This document shows positions 8,681 through 16,598 of a stretch of DNA of 64,000 bases, in pieces (positions within the stretch are counted from its first letter, which is position 1; the number at the start of each line of letters is the position of its first letter). The stretch is from CAYMLL01 sp964390645 (GTDB taxonomy: Bacteria > Planctomycetota > UBA8108). The notes under the pieces are model-generated. The model was given only the letters and a program-made list of their open reading frames with translations. It was not told the origin of the DNA and searched no databases. A program made the translations under genes and the position numbers. The stretch lies in assembly GCA_964390645.1 (NCBI GenBank), contig CAYMLL010000002.1, positions 14,932-78,931 on the forward strand, given 5' to 3'.

Positions 8681-9823
8681 ATGGGCGACGTATACGTGAT
8701 CGGTGTCGACATGATCAAGTTCGGCCGCTTCCCCGAAAAGACGGTGCCGCAACTCGGCGCCAGTGCCGCGCTGATGGCCCTGGACGACGCCGGGATGAAC
8801 ATCCACGACATACAGGCCCTCTACTGCGGGAACCTGGGTCAGGCCAGCGGCATGGTGGGCCAGAAGATCCTGCGGGAGATCGGCCAGACCGGGATCGGCG
8901 TCGTGAACTGCGCCAACGCCTGCGCCACCGGCGCGACAGCCTTCAGGGAAGCGTGGATGTCGATCAAGGCCGAGGTGTTCGACGTGGTCCTGGCGGTCGG
9001 CGTCGAGCAGATGGGCAGAGGACTGCTGGGAGGAGCCGGCGGAGCCACAGGCATACCGCGAGAAGGGCTTCTGGGATCAGTGACCATGCCGGCAGTGTTT
9101 GCAGAAGCAGGAATGGAACACTCTCGAAACCATGGAACGACATTCGAGCAGTTCGCGAAGGTGTCCGTGAAGAACCACCATCACTCGACCATGAATCCGA
9201 AGGCCATGTACCAGATCGAGACGCCTCTGGATACGGTGATGAATGCGGAGATGATCGCCTATCCGAACACCAAGCTGATGTGCTCGGTGAACGTGGATGG
9301 AGCGGCTGCTTCAGTATTGGTCTCCGAACGGAAGGCCAGGGAAATGGGCCTGTCACGTGCCGTGAAGGTGAGAGCGTCCGTGCTCACCAGCGATCCTTAT
9401 TCCGATCGTGATCTCGTGATGCCCGATGTGAACGCCGTCACCCGTCGGGCCGCCGAGCAAGCCTACGAGATGGCGGGCGTGGGTCCTGACGAGATCGACC
9501 TGATCGAGCTACACGACTGTTTCGCCACTGCAGAGATCCTCCACTACGGGAACCTGGGGCTCTGCAAGGACGGCGAGGCGGGACGGATGATCGACGACGG
9601 AGAGGTAGCTCTGGGTGGTCGGATTCCCGTCAATGTCTCCGGCGGTCTGCTCTCCAAGGGCCACCCCCTGGGCGCTACCGGCCTCGCCAACATCTACGAG
9701 ATCTGCACCCATCTGCGTGGGGAGGCCGACAAGCGACAGGTGGAAGGCGCCCGTATCGGGATGACTCACGTGATCGGGCTCGGCAGCGCCTGCGGGATTC
9801 ACATCCTCGAAAAGGCCGCGTAG
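8681..9823 (+). CDS. thiolase family protein (SCP-x/lipid-transfer type acetyl-CoA acyltransferase)
   Basis: At 380 residues this is the short SCP-x-type thiolase common in operons with DUF35. The nucleophile cysteine is C81 in NCANACATG; the second catalytic region is ELHDCFATAEI and the C-terminal GHPLGATG carries the active-site His. The family splits or condenses beta-ketoacyl-CoA, often in side-chain degradation of steroids, terpenoids or branched acids. The expected C-terminal Cys-x-Gly of classical thiolases appears as GSACGIH. AGGAG precedes the ATG. It forms an operon with the DUF35 gene before it and two small genes after it. Confidence 0.93.
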   Translation: MGDVYVIGVDMIKFGRFPEKTVPQLGASAALMALDDAGMNIHDIQALYCGNLGQASGMVGQKILREIGQTGIGVVNCANACATGATAFREAWMSIKAEVFDVVLAVGVEQMGRGLLGGAGGATGIPREGLLGSVTMPAVFAEAGMEHSRNHGTTFEQFAKVSVKNHHHSTMNPKAMYQIETPLDTVMNAEMIAYPNTKLMCSVNVDGAAASVLVSERKAREMGLSRAVKVRASVLTSDPYSDRDLVMPDVNAVTRRAAEQAYEMAGVGPDEIDLIELHDCFATAEILHYGNLGLCKDGEAGRMIDDGEVALGGRIPVNVSGGLLSKGHPLGATGLANIYEICTHLRGEADKRQVEGARIGMTHVIGLGSACGIHILEKAA

Positions 9824-9875
9824 AAAACACCTGGCCCTGCAGAGCCGGGACGTTTCTCGCGCCAGACGGAATCGC

Positions 9876-10358
9876 ATGCGTATCGGCGTCGTCAGCGATA
9901 CCCACGACAATCTCCCCAACGTTCGCCGGATCGTCGAGCTTTTCAACGAGGCCAATGTGGATCGCGTGGTCCACACCGGCGACATCACCAGGCCGAAGAC
10001 CCTCGACCTGCTGGCAGGGTTGGATGTGCCGCTGGTGGGCGTGTTCGGAAACAACGATGAACGGAAGGCGCTCTCGGAGACTGCGGACAGTCTCGGAATC
10101 GAGCTCTCCGAACCACCCCTGGAGTTGAGGTGGGCGAGTAGGAATCTCGTCGTAGTTCATGATCCGTTGGAGCTCGAGGGCGTTGACGAGACCGCCTACG
10201 ACGTGATCCTGTACGGTCACATTCACCGGCAAGTCATCGATTACTCCGACGGGAGACTGACATTCAATCCGGGAGAGTGCGCCGGGATGATGCCCGGCCA
10301 CAACGCCATCGGCGTGCTGGATCTCGTCACGCTTGAAGCCGGGATCCTCAAGTTTTGA
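9876..10358 (+). CDS. YfcE/MJ0936-type metallophosphoesterase
   Basis: This 160-residue protein is a compact calcineurin-like phosphodiesterase. The metal and catalytic motifs appear in order: D-T-H at 8-10 (VVSDTHDN), GD in VHTGDIT, GNND in VFGNNDE, an H near VVVHDP and the final GHIHRQ. Family members hydrolyse model phosphodiesters; the natural substrate is generally unknown. It lies 52 nt after the thiolase and 79 nt before the dienelactone hydrolase, so it is probably in the same transcript; a metabolic link is not obvious. Confidence 0.92.
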   Translation: MRIGVVSDTHDNLPNVRRIVELFNEANVDRVVHTGDITRPKTLDLLAGLDVPLVGVFGNNDERKALSETADSLGIELSEPPLELRWASRNLVVVHDPLELEGVDETAYDVILYGHIHRQVIDYSDGRLTFNPGECAGMMPGHNAIGVLDLVTLEAGILKF

Positions 10359-10437
10359 CGAAGAAGGGATTGACCGACAAGAGGACGCGGCACGCCAGGT
10401 ATACGGTGCACCGCGATCACGGAGAGAGGACCTGACT

Positions 10438-11109
10438 TTGGGTGAGCAACGGCAACTCCATTCGAGTGACGGCTTCAGCTTCGGTATCTATCAGGCATCG
10501 CCCCCGGGAGTCCCTGAAGGCGCCGTGGTGGTGATTCAGGAGATCTTCGGTGTGAACAATCACATCCGAGAGATCTGCGATGGATACGCGGAAGCGGGCT
10601 ACGTCGCCATCGCGCCGCAGATCTTCGATCGCGTGGAGCGCGATATCGATCTCGGTTACGAGGAGAGCGACATGACCCGAGGTATTTCGCTCGCATTCGA
10701 AGAGCTCGATCGCGAAGACGCGTTACGTGACTTGCAAGAAACCGTCGAAGACGCGAGTCAGTTCGGCAAAGTAGCTGTGGTCGGCTATTGCTTCGGCGGC
10801 CTCCTGAGCTGGCTCTCCGCATGCGAGTTGAGTGGCATCGCATGCGCTGTGCCTTACTACGGTGGCGGGATCGCCGGCGAGACCGGACGGTCGCCAAGGT
10901 GTCCGGTGATCATGCACTTCGGTGAGCTGGACGCCCACATCCCGCTGAGCGACGTCGAGAAGATACGAGCTGCTCAGCCGGATGTTCCGATTCACGTCTA
11001 TGACGCCGATCACGGGTTCAACTGTGATCATCGCGACAGCTACAACGCCGAAGCCTCGGCAACGGCACTGACACGTACACTGGCTTTCTTCGCGAAGCAC
11101 CTGGCCTGA
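10438..11109 (+). CDS. dienelactone hydrolase family protein
   Basis: The frame is open from 10333, but that start overlaps the previous gene. The TTG at 10438, 8 nt after GGAGAGAGGA, gives a 223-residue protein beginning GEQRQLHSSDGFSFG, the normal family start. The Cys nucleophile is in G-Y-C-F-G-G, the Glu that holds it is in VIQEIFG, and the Asp and His are in ELDAHIP and DADHGFNCD. Dienelactone hydrolases open lactones in chloroaromatic degradation; many paralogues are general esterases. It is last in the DUF35-thiolase operon. Confidence 0.92.
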   Translation: MGEQRQLHSSDGFSFGIYQASPPGVPEGAVVVIQEIFGVNNHIREICDGYAEAGYVAIAPQIFDRVERDIDLGYEESDMTRGISLAFEELDREDALRDLQETVEDASQFGKVAVVGYCFGGLLSWLSACELSGIACAVPYYGGGIAGETGRSPRCPVIMHFGELDAHIPLSDVEKIRAAQPDVPIHVYDADHGFNCDHRDSYNAEASATALTRTLAFFAKHLA

Positions 11110-11183
11110 CGCCGGGCTCGCCCCCGACACGCGAAGCCGGACTCCGGAACATCACGACCCGGCTGCTGCAGCAGATCGACGGG

Positions 11184-12170
11184 TCAGTCCGCCAGGAACC
11201 GCTTGACGCGACCGACGAACCCGTCCAGCTGGTCGTGATGGACCCAGTGCCCCGCGTCGCCAAACGCTTCGGTTTCCAGCGGGCAGTTGAACCGATCGGC
11301 TCGACCATCCTCCGTCGGATCGGTCGCCCAGGACTCCTTTCCCCGTATCAGCAACGTGGGGCAGGTGATGCGACCGACCATGGCCCAGCTCTTGTCGTAC
11401 GGGACACCGATCGGGGAGAAGACGCGCACGTAGTTATCGAACTTCCAGCTGTACGTTCCATCTTCGTTCTGGTTGGAACCATGAACCGTCAGATGGTGCG
11501 CTTGATCCTCGGTCAAGTGCGGGTTCTCCTCCTGCATACGCTGGAATGCATCTTCCAGAGTCGGATAGCGTCGAGGCAGCCGTGCCGACAGCTTGCGCAG
11601 ATCATCAAACAACCCGTGCAGCTTGTCCTCCAGGGGCCGCTTCCTTCTTTCCTTCGCCTTGACCGGCGGTGGACCGAGCCCTTCGATGCAGACCAGCTTG
11701 GCGACATTCTCCGGATAGAGCGCGGTGTACTGCAGAGCGATGGCGCCTCCCAGAGAATGCCCGATCATCGTCACCGAGGTCATGTGTTTCTGGTGGAGCA
11801 GCTGAGCGATGTCATAAACGAAGTCAACCTGGCTGTAGGTGCTACCGACCATCCACTGACTGTCGCCATGACCACGCAGGTCAGGAGCGATGACGTGGTA
11901 GTCCTCGAAAAACCGCTCGGCGACCCAATCCCAGTTGCGACAATGGTCTCGTCCACCGTGAATCAGGATCATCGGCGGCCCTTGAGGGTTGCCCCAGTCC
12001 ACAAAGTGAAGGCGCAGTCGTTGCGAAACATAGCTGTGCGAAGTGGGCCCTTGCATCAATCTGATCTGCTCTCCAAATCTCCAAGTCTGCTGACCGTGAC
12101 CAGAGAACGGCTCTCCCACCCACGCTCCGTCATCCGTCGCCTGTCGCCCCGAGTCACCGGCGATCGTCAC
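11184..12170 (-). CDS. alpha/beta hydrolase (Ser nucleophile)
   Basis: The product is up to 328 residues from a GTG at 12170; an ATG at 12056 (MQGPTSHSYV, with GGAGAG upstream) would give 290 residues and fits the usual family start better. The motifs are HGGRDH (oxyanion region), G-H-S-L-G-G (Ser nucleophile elbow) and a catalytic His in GDAGHWVHHDQ, so the triad is complete. A cap of charged helices lies between about 170 and 260. It sits 33 nt after the acyl-CoA ligase on the same strand, so it may hydrolyse an ester or thioester in the same route. Confidence 0.88.
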   Translation of the reverse strand: MTIAGDSGRQATDDGAWVGEPFSGHGQQTWRFGEQIRLMQGPTSHSYVSQRLRLHFVDWGNPQGPPMILIHGGRDHCRNWDWVAERFFEDYHVIAPDLRGHGDSQWMVGSTYSQVDFVYDIAQLLHQKHMTSVTMIGHSLGGAIALQYTALYPENVAKLVCIEGLGPPPVKAKERRKRPLEDKLHGLFDDLRKLSARLPRRYPTLEDAFQRMQEENPHLTEDQAHHLTVHGSNQNEDGTYSWKFDNYVRVFSPIGVPYDKSWAMVGRITCPTLLIRGKESWATDPTEDGRADRFNCPLETEAFGDAGHWVHHDQLDGFVGRVKRFLAD

Positions 12171-12203
12171 GCTGACGTCTCGAGGTGCCCGCCTGCCATC
12201 TGC

Positions 12204-13730
12204 CTATCCATCGAGCAAGAGATCGGCGAACCGGTCCCGCAGCGCTCGTTTCTGGATCTTCCCCGTCGTGTTCTTTGGTAACTCGTCCAAGAAAACGACC
12301 CGCGCAGGAACCTTGAACTTCGTCACGTAACCGCAAAGGTGCTCCTGCAGTTCGGCCTCCGTCGTTGTCGCGCCGCGTCGCAGCACCACGGCCGCCACCA
12401 GGTTCTCTCCGAAGCGATCGTCGGGAACCCCGAAAACCGCCGATTCGGAGACCGCGGCATGAGCATAGAGCCCCTCCTCTATTTCCGTCGGTGAAATATT
12501 CTCGGCGCCCTTGATTACGAGGTCCTTCTTCCGGTCCGTGATGAAGATATAGCCTTCGGCATCCATGTGGCCGACATCCCCCGTGTACAACCATCCGTCG
12601 ACAATCGCCTCGCGAGTCGCCTCTTCCTTGTTCAGGTAGCCGCACATGACATGAGGGCCGCGCACACAGATCTCGCCCGAGTCGCCGGCAGACAGTGACC
12701 GATCCTCCTCGTCCACAATACGCGCCTCGACGCCCGGAAGAGGGCGGCCCACCGATCCGACGCGATAGGGTTCATCCGGACGATATCCCGTCAATGCGGC
12801 TGCAGTCTCGGACAGGCCGTATCCTTGTTTCACCGTGCAGTCGAAGACCTTCTCGAACTCGACGCGCACCGCCTCGGCAATCGGAGCGCCCCCCGATCCG
12901 ACGTGCGTCAACGAGGACACGTCGTACTGGTCGCGATCCTCGAAACCGAGCATGTAAGTCAACATCGTCGGAACGACCGAGAGACGGTTCACCTTCATCT
13001 CCTCGATGGCCTGGAACACCGCGCGGGTATCCCAGGTCGGGAGGATCCGGACACGCGAAGCCAACCGGAGCCCCATGTTCATCACGATCACGCCGTAGAT
13101 ATGACTCAGCGGCAACGACGAGACCGACCGCACGTCCGTGACCCCCCGGGCGTTCCGGTAGACCATGTCGGAAGAGGAGAGCAGGTTCCGGTGCGACAGG
13201 ATCACGCCCTTCGGATCGCCCGTCGTTCCGGAGGTGTAAAGCAACATCGCCATGTGTTCGGGAGAGGCATCGAACACCGGCTCGTACGGGTCCGCCGACT
13301 CGATCTCTCCGGTGATATCGATCAGATCCGGCTCAGCGGCCTCCCCGACCACGAGGATTTCACGCACGGACTCGACACCCTGCGCTGCCTCCCGGAGCCG
13401 TGACGCCAGTTCGGGTGACGTGATCACGAGGGAAGCGCCGGAATCTTCCATCAGGTAGCGGACTTCACGGGCGGTCCACGTCGGCGTCACCGGAATGATC
13501 GCCGCACCGATCTTCCAGGTCGCGGTGAACGTACTCATCACGTCTGGCGAATTGAGCATCATGACCATGACACGATCGCCTGTCGATACGCCGTGGTTCC
13601 GCAACATGCTGGCGACCTTACAGGCCCACCGGTACTGCTGCACATTGGTTATCGTTCTGTCACCGAACCACAGCGCGGTGTATTCGCCATGGTCGTTGAT
13701 GTTCTCGAGCGAGAGCTCCGCAATGTTCAT
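12204..13730 (-). CDS. acyl-CoA synthetase / AMP-dependent ligase
   Basis: The ATG at 13730, preceded by GGGGAAG, gives 508 residues; the longer upstream frame is Arg-rich and not protein-like. All adenylation signatures are present: the Thr/Ser/Gly-rich loop LLYTSGTTGDPKG, GYGLSETAAAL, the YTGDVGHMD motif, KDLVIKGAENISPTEIE and the catalytic Lys in KNTTGKIQKR. It activates a carboxylic acid to acyl-AMP and then acyl-CoA. Length and motif spelling fit the medium/long-chain or cyclohexanecarboxylate-type ligases of soil and marine degraders, but not one named substrate. It forms a minus-strand unit with the hydrolase downstream. Confidence 0.94.
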   Translation of the reverse strand: MNIAELSLENINDHGEYTALWFGDRTITNVQQYRWACKVASMLRNHGVSTGDRVMVMMLNSPDVMSTFTATWKIGAAIIPVTPTWTAREVRYLMEDSGASLVITSPELASRLREAAQGVESVREILVVGEAAEPDLIDITGEIESADPYEPVFDASPEHMAMLLYTSGTTGDPKGVILSHRNLLSSSDMVYRNARGVTDVRSVSSLPLSHIYGVIVMNMGLRLASRVRILPTWDTRAVFQAIEEMKVNRLSVVPTMLTYMLGFEDRDQYDVSSLTHVGSGGAPIAEAVRVEFEKVFDCTVKQGYGLSETAAALTGYRPDEPYRVGSVGRPLPGVEARIVDEEDRSLSAGDSGEICVRGPHVMCGYLNKEEATREAIVDGWLYTGDVGHMDAEGYIFITDRKKDLVIKGAENISPTEIEEGLYAHAAVSESAVFGVPDDRFGENLVAAVVLRRGATTTEAELQEHLCGYVTKFKVPARVVFLDELPKNTTGKIQKRALRDRFADLLLDG

Positions 13731-13746
13731 CCGGCTTCCCCTTCGA

Positions 13747-14166
13747 TCACAGGCAGGCCGACATCGGCGACCGACCTCCGCATTCCGGCCCGTCGGCACG
13801 TCGAGTGGCCCGGGTCCATGCACGCGTTCTGTCACGAATGCGGGACTCGCGCCCATCCGATCGACCCGCGCCGCGCTTCCCTTGCTCGCAGATTCCATCC
13901 GGACCGGTCGCGATAACCACCGCATCGCGTCGTTCGACCGCGTACACGATCGGATACTCCAGGTCCCCCGGCGCACGCGGAAAGCTCACCTCATCGAAGT
14001 CCGCCCGCCACGGCCGATTCCCCGACACCACCGGGAGATCGTGCGAGCCCTCGCCAGACCGCAGCACGACGTGAGCAGCTCGCCTCCCGTTCTCTTCATC
14101 GACGAGTGCCTGCATGGTCACGCGCTGGGTCCGGAGCCTGCACCGGGAAACGTGGGCCGTCAGCAT
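13747..14166 (-). CDS. small hypothetical protein
   Basis: This is a 139-codon frame. The ATG at 14166 has a very strong site, GGAGGGGGAG, 8 nt upstream, and the first 90 codons read like coding sequence: MLTAHVSRCRLRTQ, then SGNRPWRADFDEVSFPRAPGD and YPIVYAVERRDAVVIATGPDG. I do not recognise the family. The last 40 residues become Arg-rich and disordered, so a frameshift or late read-through near 13860 is possible. It lies 16 nt upstream of the acyl-CoA ligase start and may be co-transcribed. Confidence 0.5.
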   Translation of the reverse strand: MLTAHVSRCRLRTQRVTMQALVDEENGRRAAHVVLRSGEGSHDLPVVSGNRPWRADFDEVSFPRAPGDLEYPIVYAVERRDAVVIATGPDGICEQGKRGAGRSDGRESRIRDRTRAWTRATRRADGPECGGRSPMSACL

Positions 14167-14296
14167 TGTCTCAACTCCCCCTCCCGATTGCACGGCAGGA
14201 TGGTGAGCAGGAGACCTTTTTGAAGACCAGGCACTTCAAGACGGAAGAGCCGAACACACGTTGACCGTCTGATACGCGGTCGATGGTCTTCATCCC

Positions 14297-15547
14297 TCAC
14301 TCCTTCGTGGATTCCGGCGTCCTCAACCGGCGAAAAAACTTCCTGATATCCTCGACGAGGAGCTCGGGCTCTTCCATGGCCGCGAAGTGTCCGCCACGAG
14401 GCATTTCACTCCAGTGCGTGATGTTGTAGCGAGCCGCGGCCCACTTGCGCGGCGCGTAGACGAGCTCCTCGGGGAAAATCGCGCAACCGACCGGAACCTC
14501 CACCCGACCGCGAGATCCCGGAACAGGGGAGTGGCGAGTCTCGTAGTAGACCCGCGTCGAGGAGGTGATGGACCGGGTGACCCAGTAGATCATGATATTA
14601 GTCAGCAGCTCGTCCTTCGTGAACTGGCTCTCGACGTCACCCTCACAGTCGCTCCAGGTACGAAACTTCTCGACGATCCATGCGGCGAGGCCTGCCGGAG
14701 AGTCGTTGAGCCCGTACCCCAGCGTCTGCGGCTTGGTGCCCTGGATCTGACTGTAGCCGGTTTCGTATCTCATGAACTGCCGCTTCTGCCGGACGCGTTC
14801 CTCCTCCGCGGGAGTCAGGTCGGCAGCGTCGCCACCGGAGGAAGGCCGTCCTCCCGACACGAAGTTCAGGTGGATCCCGACGCAGTGCTCGGCGTCGTTG
14901 CGGCCGAGCCAGGCCGAGATGGATGCTCCCCAATCGCCGCCCTGCGCACCGTAGCGTTCGTAGCCGAGACGCTCCATGAGCTTTGCGAAGGTCCGGGCCA
15001 TCCGACCGTTGTTGAAACCCTTCACGCGCGGACGGTCGGAGAAGCCGAAGCCGGGCAAGGACGGAATCACGACATGAAAAGCATCCTCGGCCTTGCCGCC
15101 ATGAGCCACCGGATCTGTCAGCGGACCGAGAATCTTCGCGAACTCCACGAACGATCCGGGCCATCCATGAACCAGCACGATCGGCATCGCCCCGACATGC
15201 TTCGAACGCTGGTGGACGAAGTGGACGTCCAGCCCTTCGATCTCGGTCTTGAACTGATCGAGCTTGTTGAGCTGCCTCTCCTGACCTCGCCAGTCGTACC
15301 GGGTGCGCCAGTACTCGACGAGCTCTTTCAAGTAGCCGAGCTCGGTGCCGTATCGCCAGCCGGCGTCCTCGATCTGGTCGGGAAATCGTGTCCGGGAGAG
15401 CCGCTGTTCGAGGTCCCGCAGGACGGAGTCCTCGATCCGGATGGTGAAGGGGCGGATCCCGGCCGCGGGGTCCTGGGCGAAGACGGGTCGAGCCACAACG
15501 GCCAAGAAAAGAGCCAACCACCTCGCTGTTGCCTGATTCGAAGCCAC
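14297..15547 (-). CDS. exported epoxide hydrolase (EHN domain)
   Basis: This 416-residue protein starts with a Sec-type signal (WLALFLAVVARPVFA, cleavage near residue 24). Residues 30-140 are the epoxide hydrolase N-terminal (EHN) domain (IRPFTIRIEDSVLRDLEQRL, FPDQIEDAGWRYGTEL). The alpha/beta hydrolase core has HGWPGS (127-132), the nucleophile D205 in QGGDWGAS, and His387 in RGGHFAAMEEP. Members resemble microsomal and juvenile-hormone epoxide hydrolases; an exported form would act on epoxides in the periplasm. Other hydrolases in the window lack the EHN part. It is transcribed away from the PQQ-like region. Confidence 0.92.
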   Translation of the reverse strand: MASNQATARWLALFLAVVARPVFAQDPAAGIRPFTIRIEDSVLRDLEQRLSRTRFPDQIEDAGWRYGTELGYLKELVEYWRTRYDWRGQERQLNKLDQFKTEIEGLDVHFVHQRSKHVGAMPIVLVHGWPGSFVEFAKILGPLTDPVAHGGKAEDAFHVVIPSLPGFGFSDRPRVKGFNNGRMARTFAKLMERLGYERYGAQGGDWGASISAWLGRNDAEHCVGIHLNFVSGGRPSSGGDAADLTPAEEERVRQKRQFMRYETGYSQIQGTKPQTLGYGLNDSPAGLAAWIVEKFRTWSDCEGDVESQFTKDELLTNIMIYWVTRSITSSTRVYYETRHSPVPGSRGRVEVPVGCAIFPEELVYAPRKWAAARYNITHWSEMPRGGHFAAMEEPELLVEDIRKFFRRLRTPESTKE

Positions 15548-15706
15548 GAGACCGACCTCCTTCTGACCTGTTCTCCAGCATCACTCGGCGCCGGAAGCAC
15601 CGAACGAGTCTCGATCGATGTTCCGGCACCGGAGCACGGAAACGGCCGCTCGATTCCATCACGCGCACATGGGCGGCCCCTGCATGTGCTCCTTCACGAG
15701 ACTCTC

Positions 15707-16168
15707 GTGACGAAAGCGCCACGAACGAAAGTCCGGTCGACTTGTATCACATCCCTGCTCGGTTCCACCGTGCTTCTCCGCAGCGAGAACCGGATCGGCT
15801 TTCCAGGGCCAACAGGCCAGGATATCGCGTCGGAAGATGACATTCCGCCACTCCGTACGGACAGGGACAACATCGCCCGGGAGGCCCCGCTTCCCCGCGA
15901 CGGCTGACCGTCGCTCCGGGTGCATGGCCGCCGTGCATTCCCGACTTCTCGGACTCACGAAGACAGGTCATTTCATGTGCCGGCGGTAGGCGGGCGCAAG
16001 AGCGAGATTCTCCCGGTTGCGAGGGGCTTCGAGCAGACGCCGGAGTGGAAACGCGACGGAAACTCGCGTCCCACGCCGACCCCGGTCAGCGCCGGTTAGC
16101 TCGTTCATGCAGTCTTCGACTGCCGGCGGTATCCGAGCGGTCGACATTGATGGCAAGGTGGGCCGAAG
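15707..16168 (+). pseudogene. decayed copy of the neighbouring PQQ-like propeller gene (first third only)
   Basis: Reading from a GTG at 15707, this stretch is collinear with codons 1-150 of the intact gene at 16599. The signal region matches (APRTK versus TPRTK; SENRIGFPGPTGQ versus AENWSGFRGPTGQ), as do FEQTPEWKRDGNS versus FEQIPRKKRDHNS, TPTPV and LVHAVF versus LVYAVF. It carries two in-frame stops, TGA at 15905 (TGG, Trp, in the intact gene) and TAG at 16097, and a frameshift near 16124, after which GGIRAVDIDGKV still matches. Similarity ends where the IS3-type remnant begins. By eye about half the residues differ, so the duplication is old. Confidence 0.82.
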
Positions 16169-16171
16169 CCT

Positions 16172-16545
16172 CGCAGGCTCTCGCTCGACGACCGTGCGTT
16201 TCGCGTGGCGACGGTCATCGACGAGTTCACCAGGAAGTGTCAGGCGATCGAGGTCGCACAGGGGCCAGGAGCTCACGGCCAAGATCCGCGGAGAGTGTAT
16301 TCAGGGACTGAATGTCGGAACGCTCTACAACGAGCCGGGAAGCCCGTGGAAGAGCGGCTACACCGAAATTCTCGACGAAAAGCTGCGAGACCAGCGTCTC
16401 GACGACGAGATCTTCGACACCCTCCCGGAGGCGAAGACGTTGATCGGGAGCTGGCGGAGGGAGTACAACGGGTATCGGCGACACCGGTCGCCCGGCGGAA
16501 GACCTCCGGCTCCCGACGCTATCGAGACTCGAGCTTCGACTAACA
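16172..16545 (+). mobile_element. IS3-family transposase (OrfB, integrase core) remnant
   Basis: Two frames encode broken pieces of an IS3-type transposase. SLDDRAFRVATVIDEFTRK (around 16181-16237) matches the beta-strand region after the first catalytic Asp. After a shift, 16269-16545 gives LYNEPGSPWKSGY (the EPGSPWENGY block), TEILDEKLRD with the catalytic Glu, EIFDTLPEAKTLI, WRREYN and RPPAPDA, the end of the protein. The segment with the second Asp (SDNGPEF) is deleted. No terminal inverted repeats or target duplication are evident. It lies exactly between the broken and intact PQQ-like copies. Not functional. Confidence 0.82.
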
Positions 16546-16598
16546 TGGAGAACAGGTCCTCATCCGAAGGCCGGTCAACCACCCATCACGACGCCCTC

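Noticed and set aside
14387..15907. 506-codon plus-strand frame opposite the epoxide hydrolase
   Set aside because: Most of it mirrors the minus-strand hydrolase gene; only its last 67 codons are meaningful, as the decayed PQQ-like copy.
15905..15907. Selenocysteine at the TGA in the PQQ-like copy
   Set aside because: The intact copy has TGG (Trp) at this position and more stops follow.
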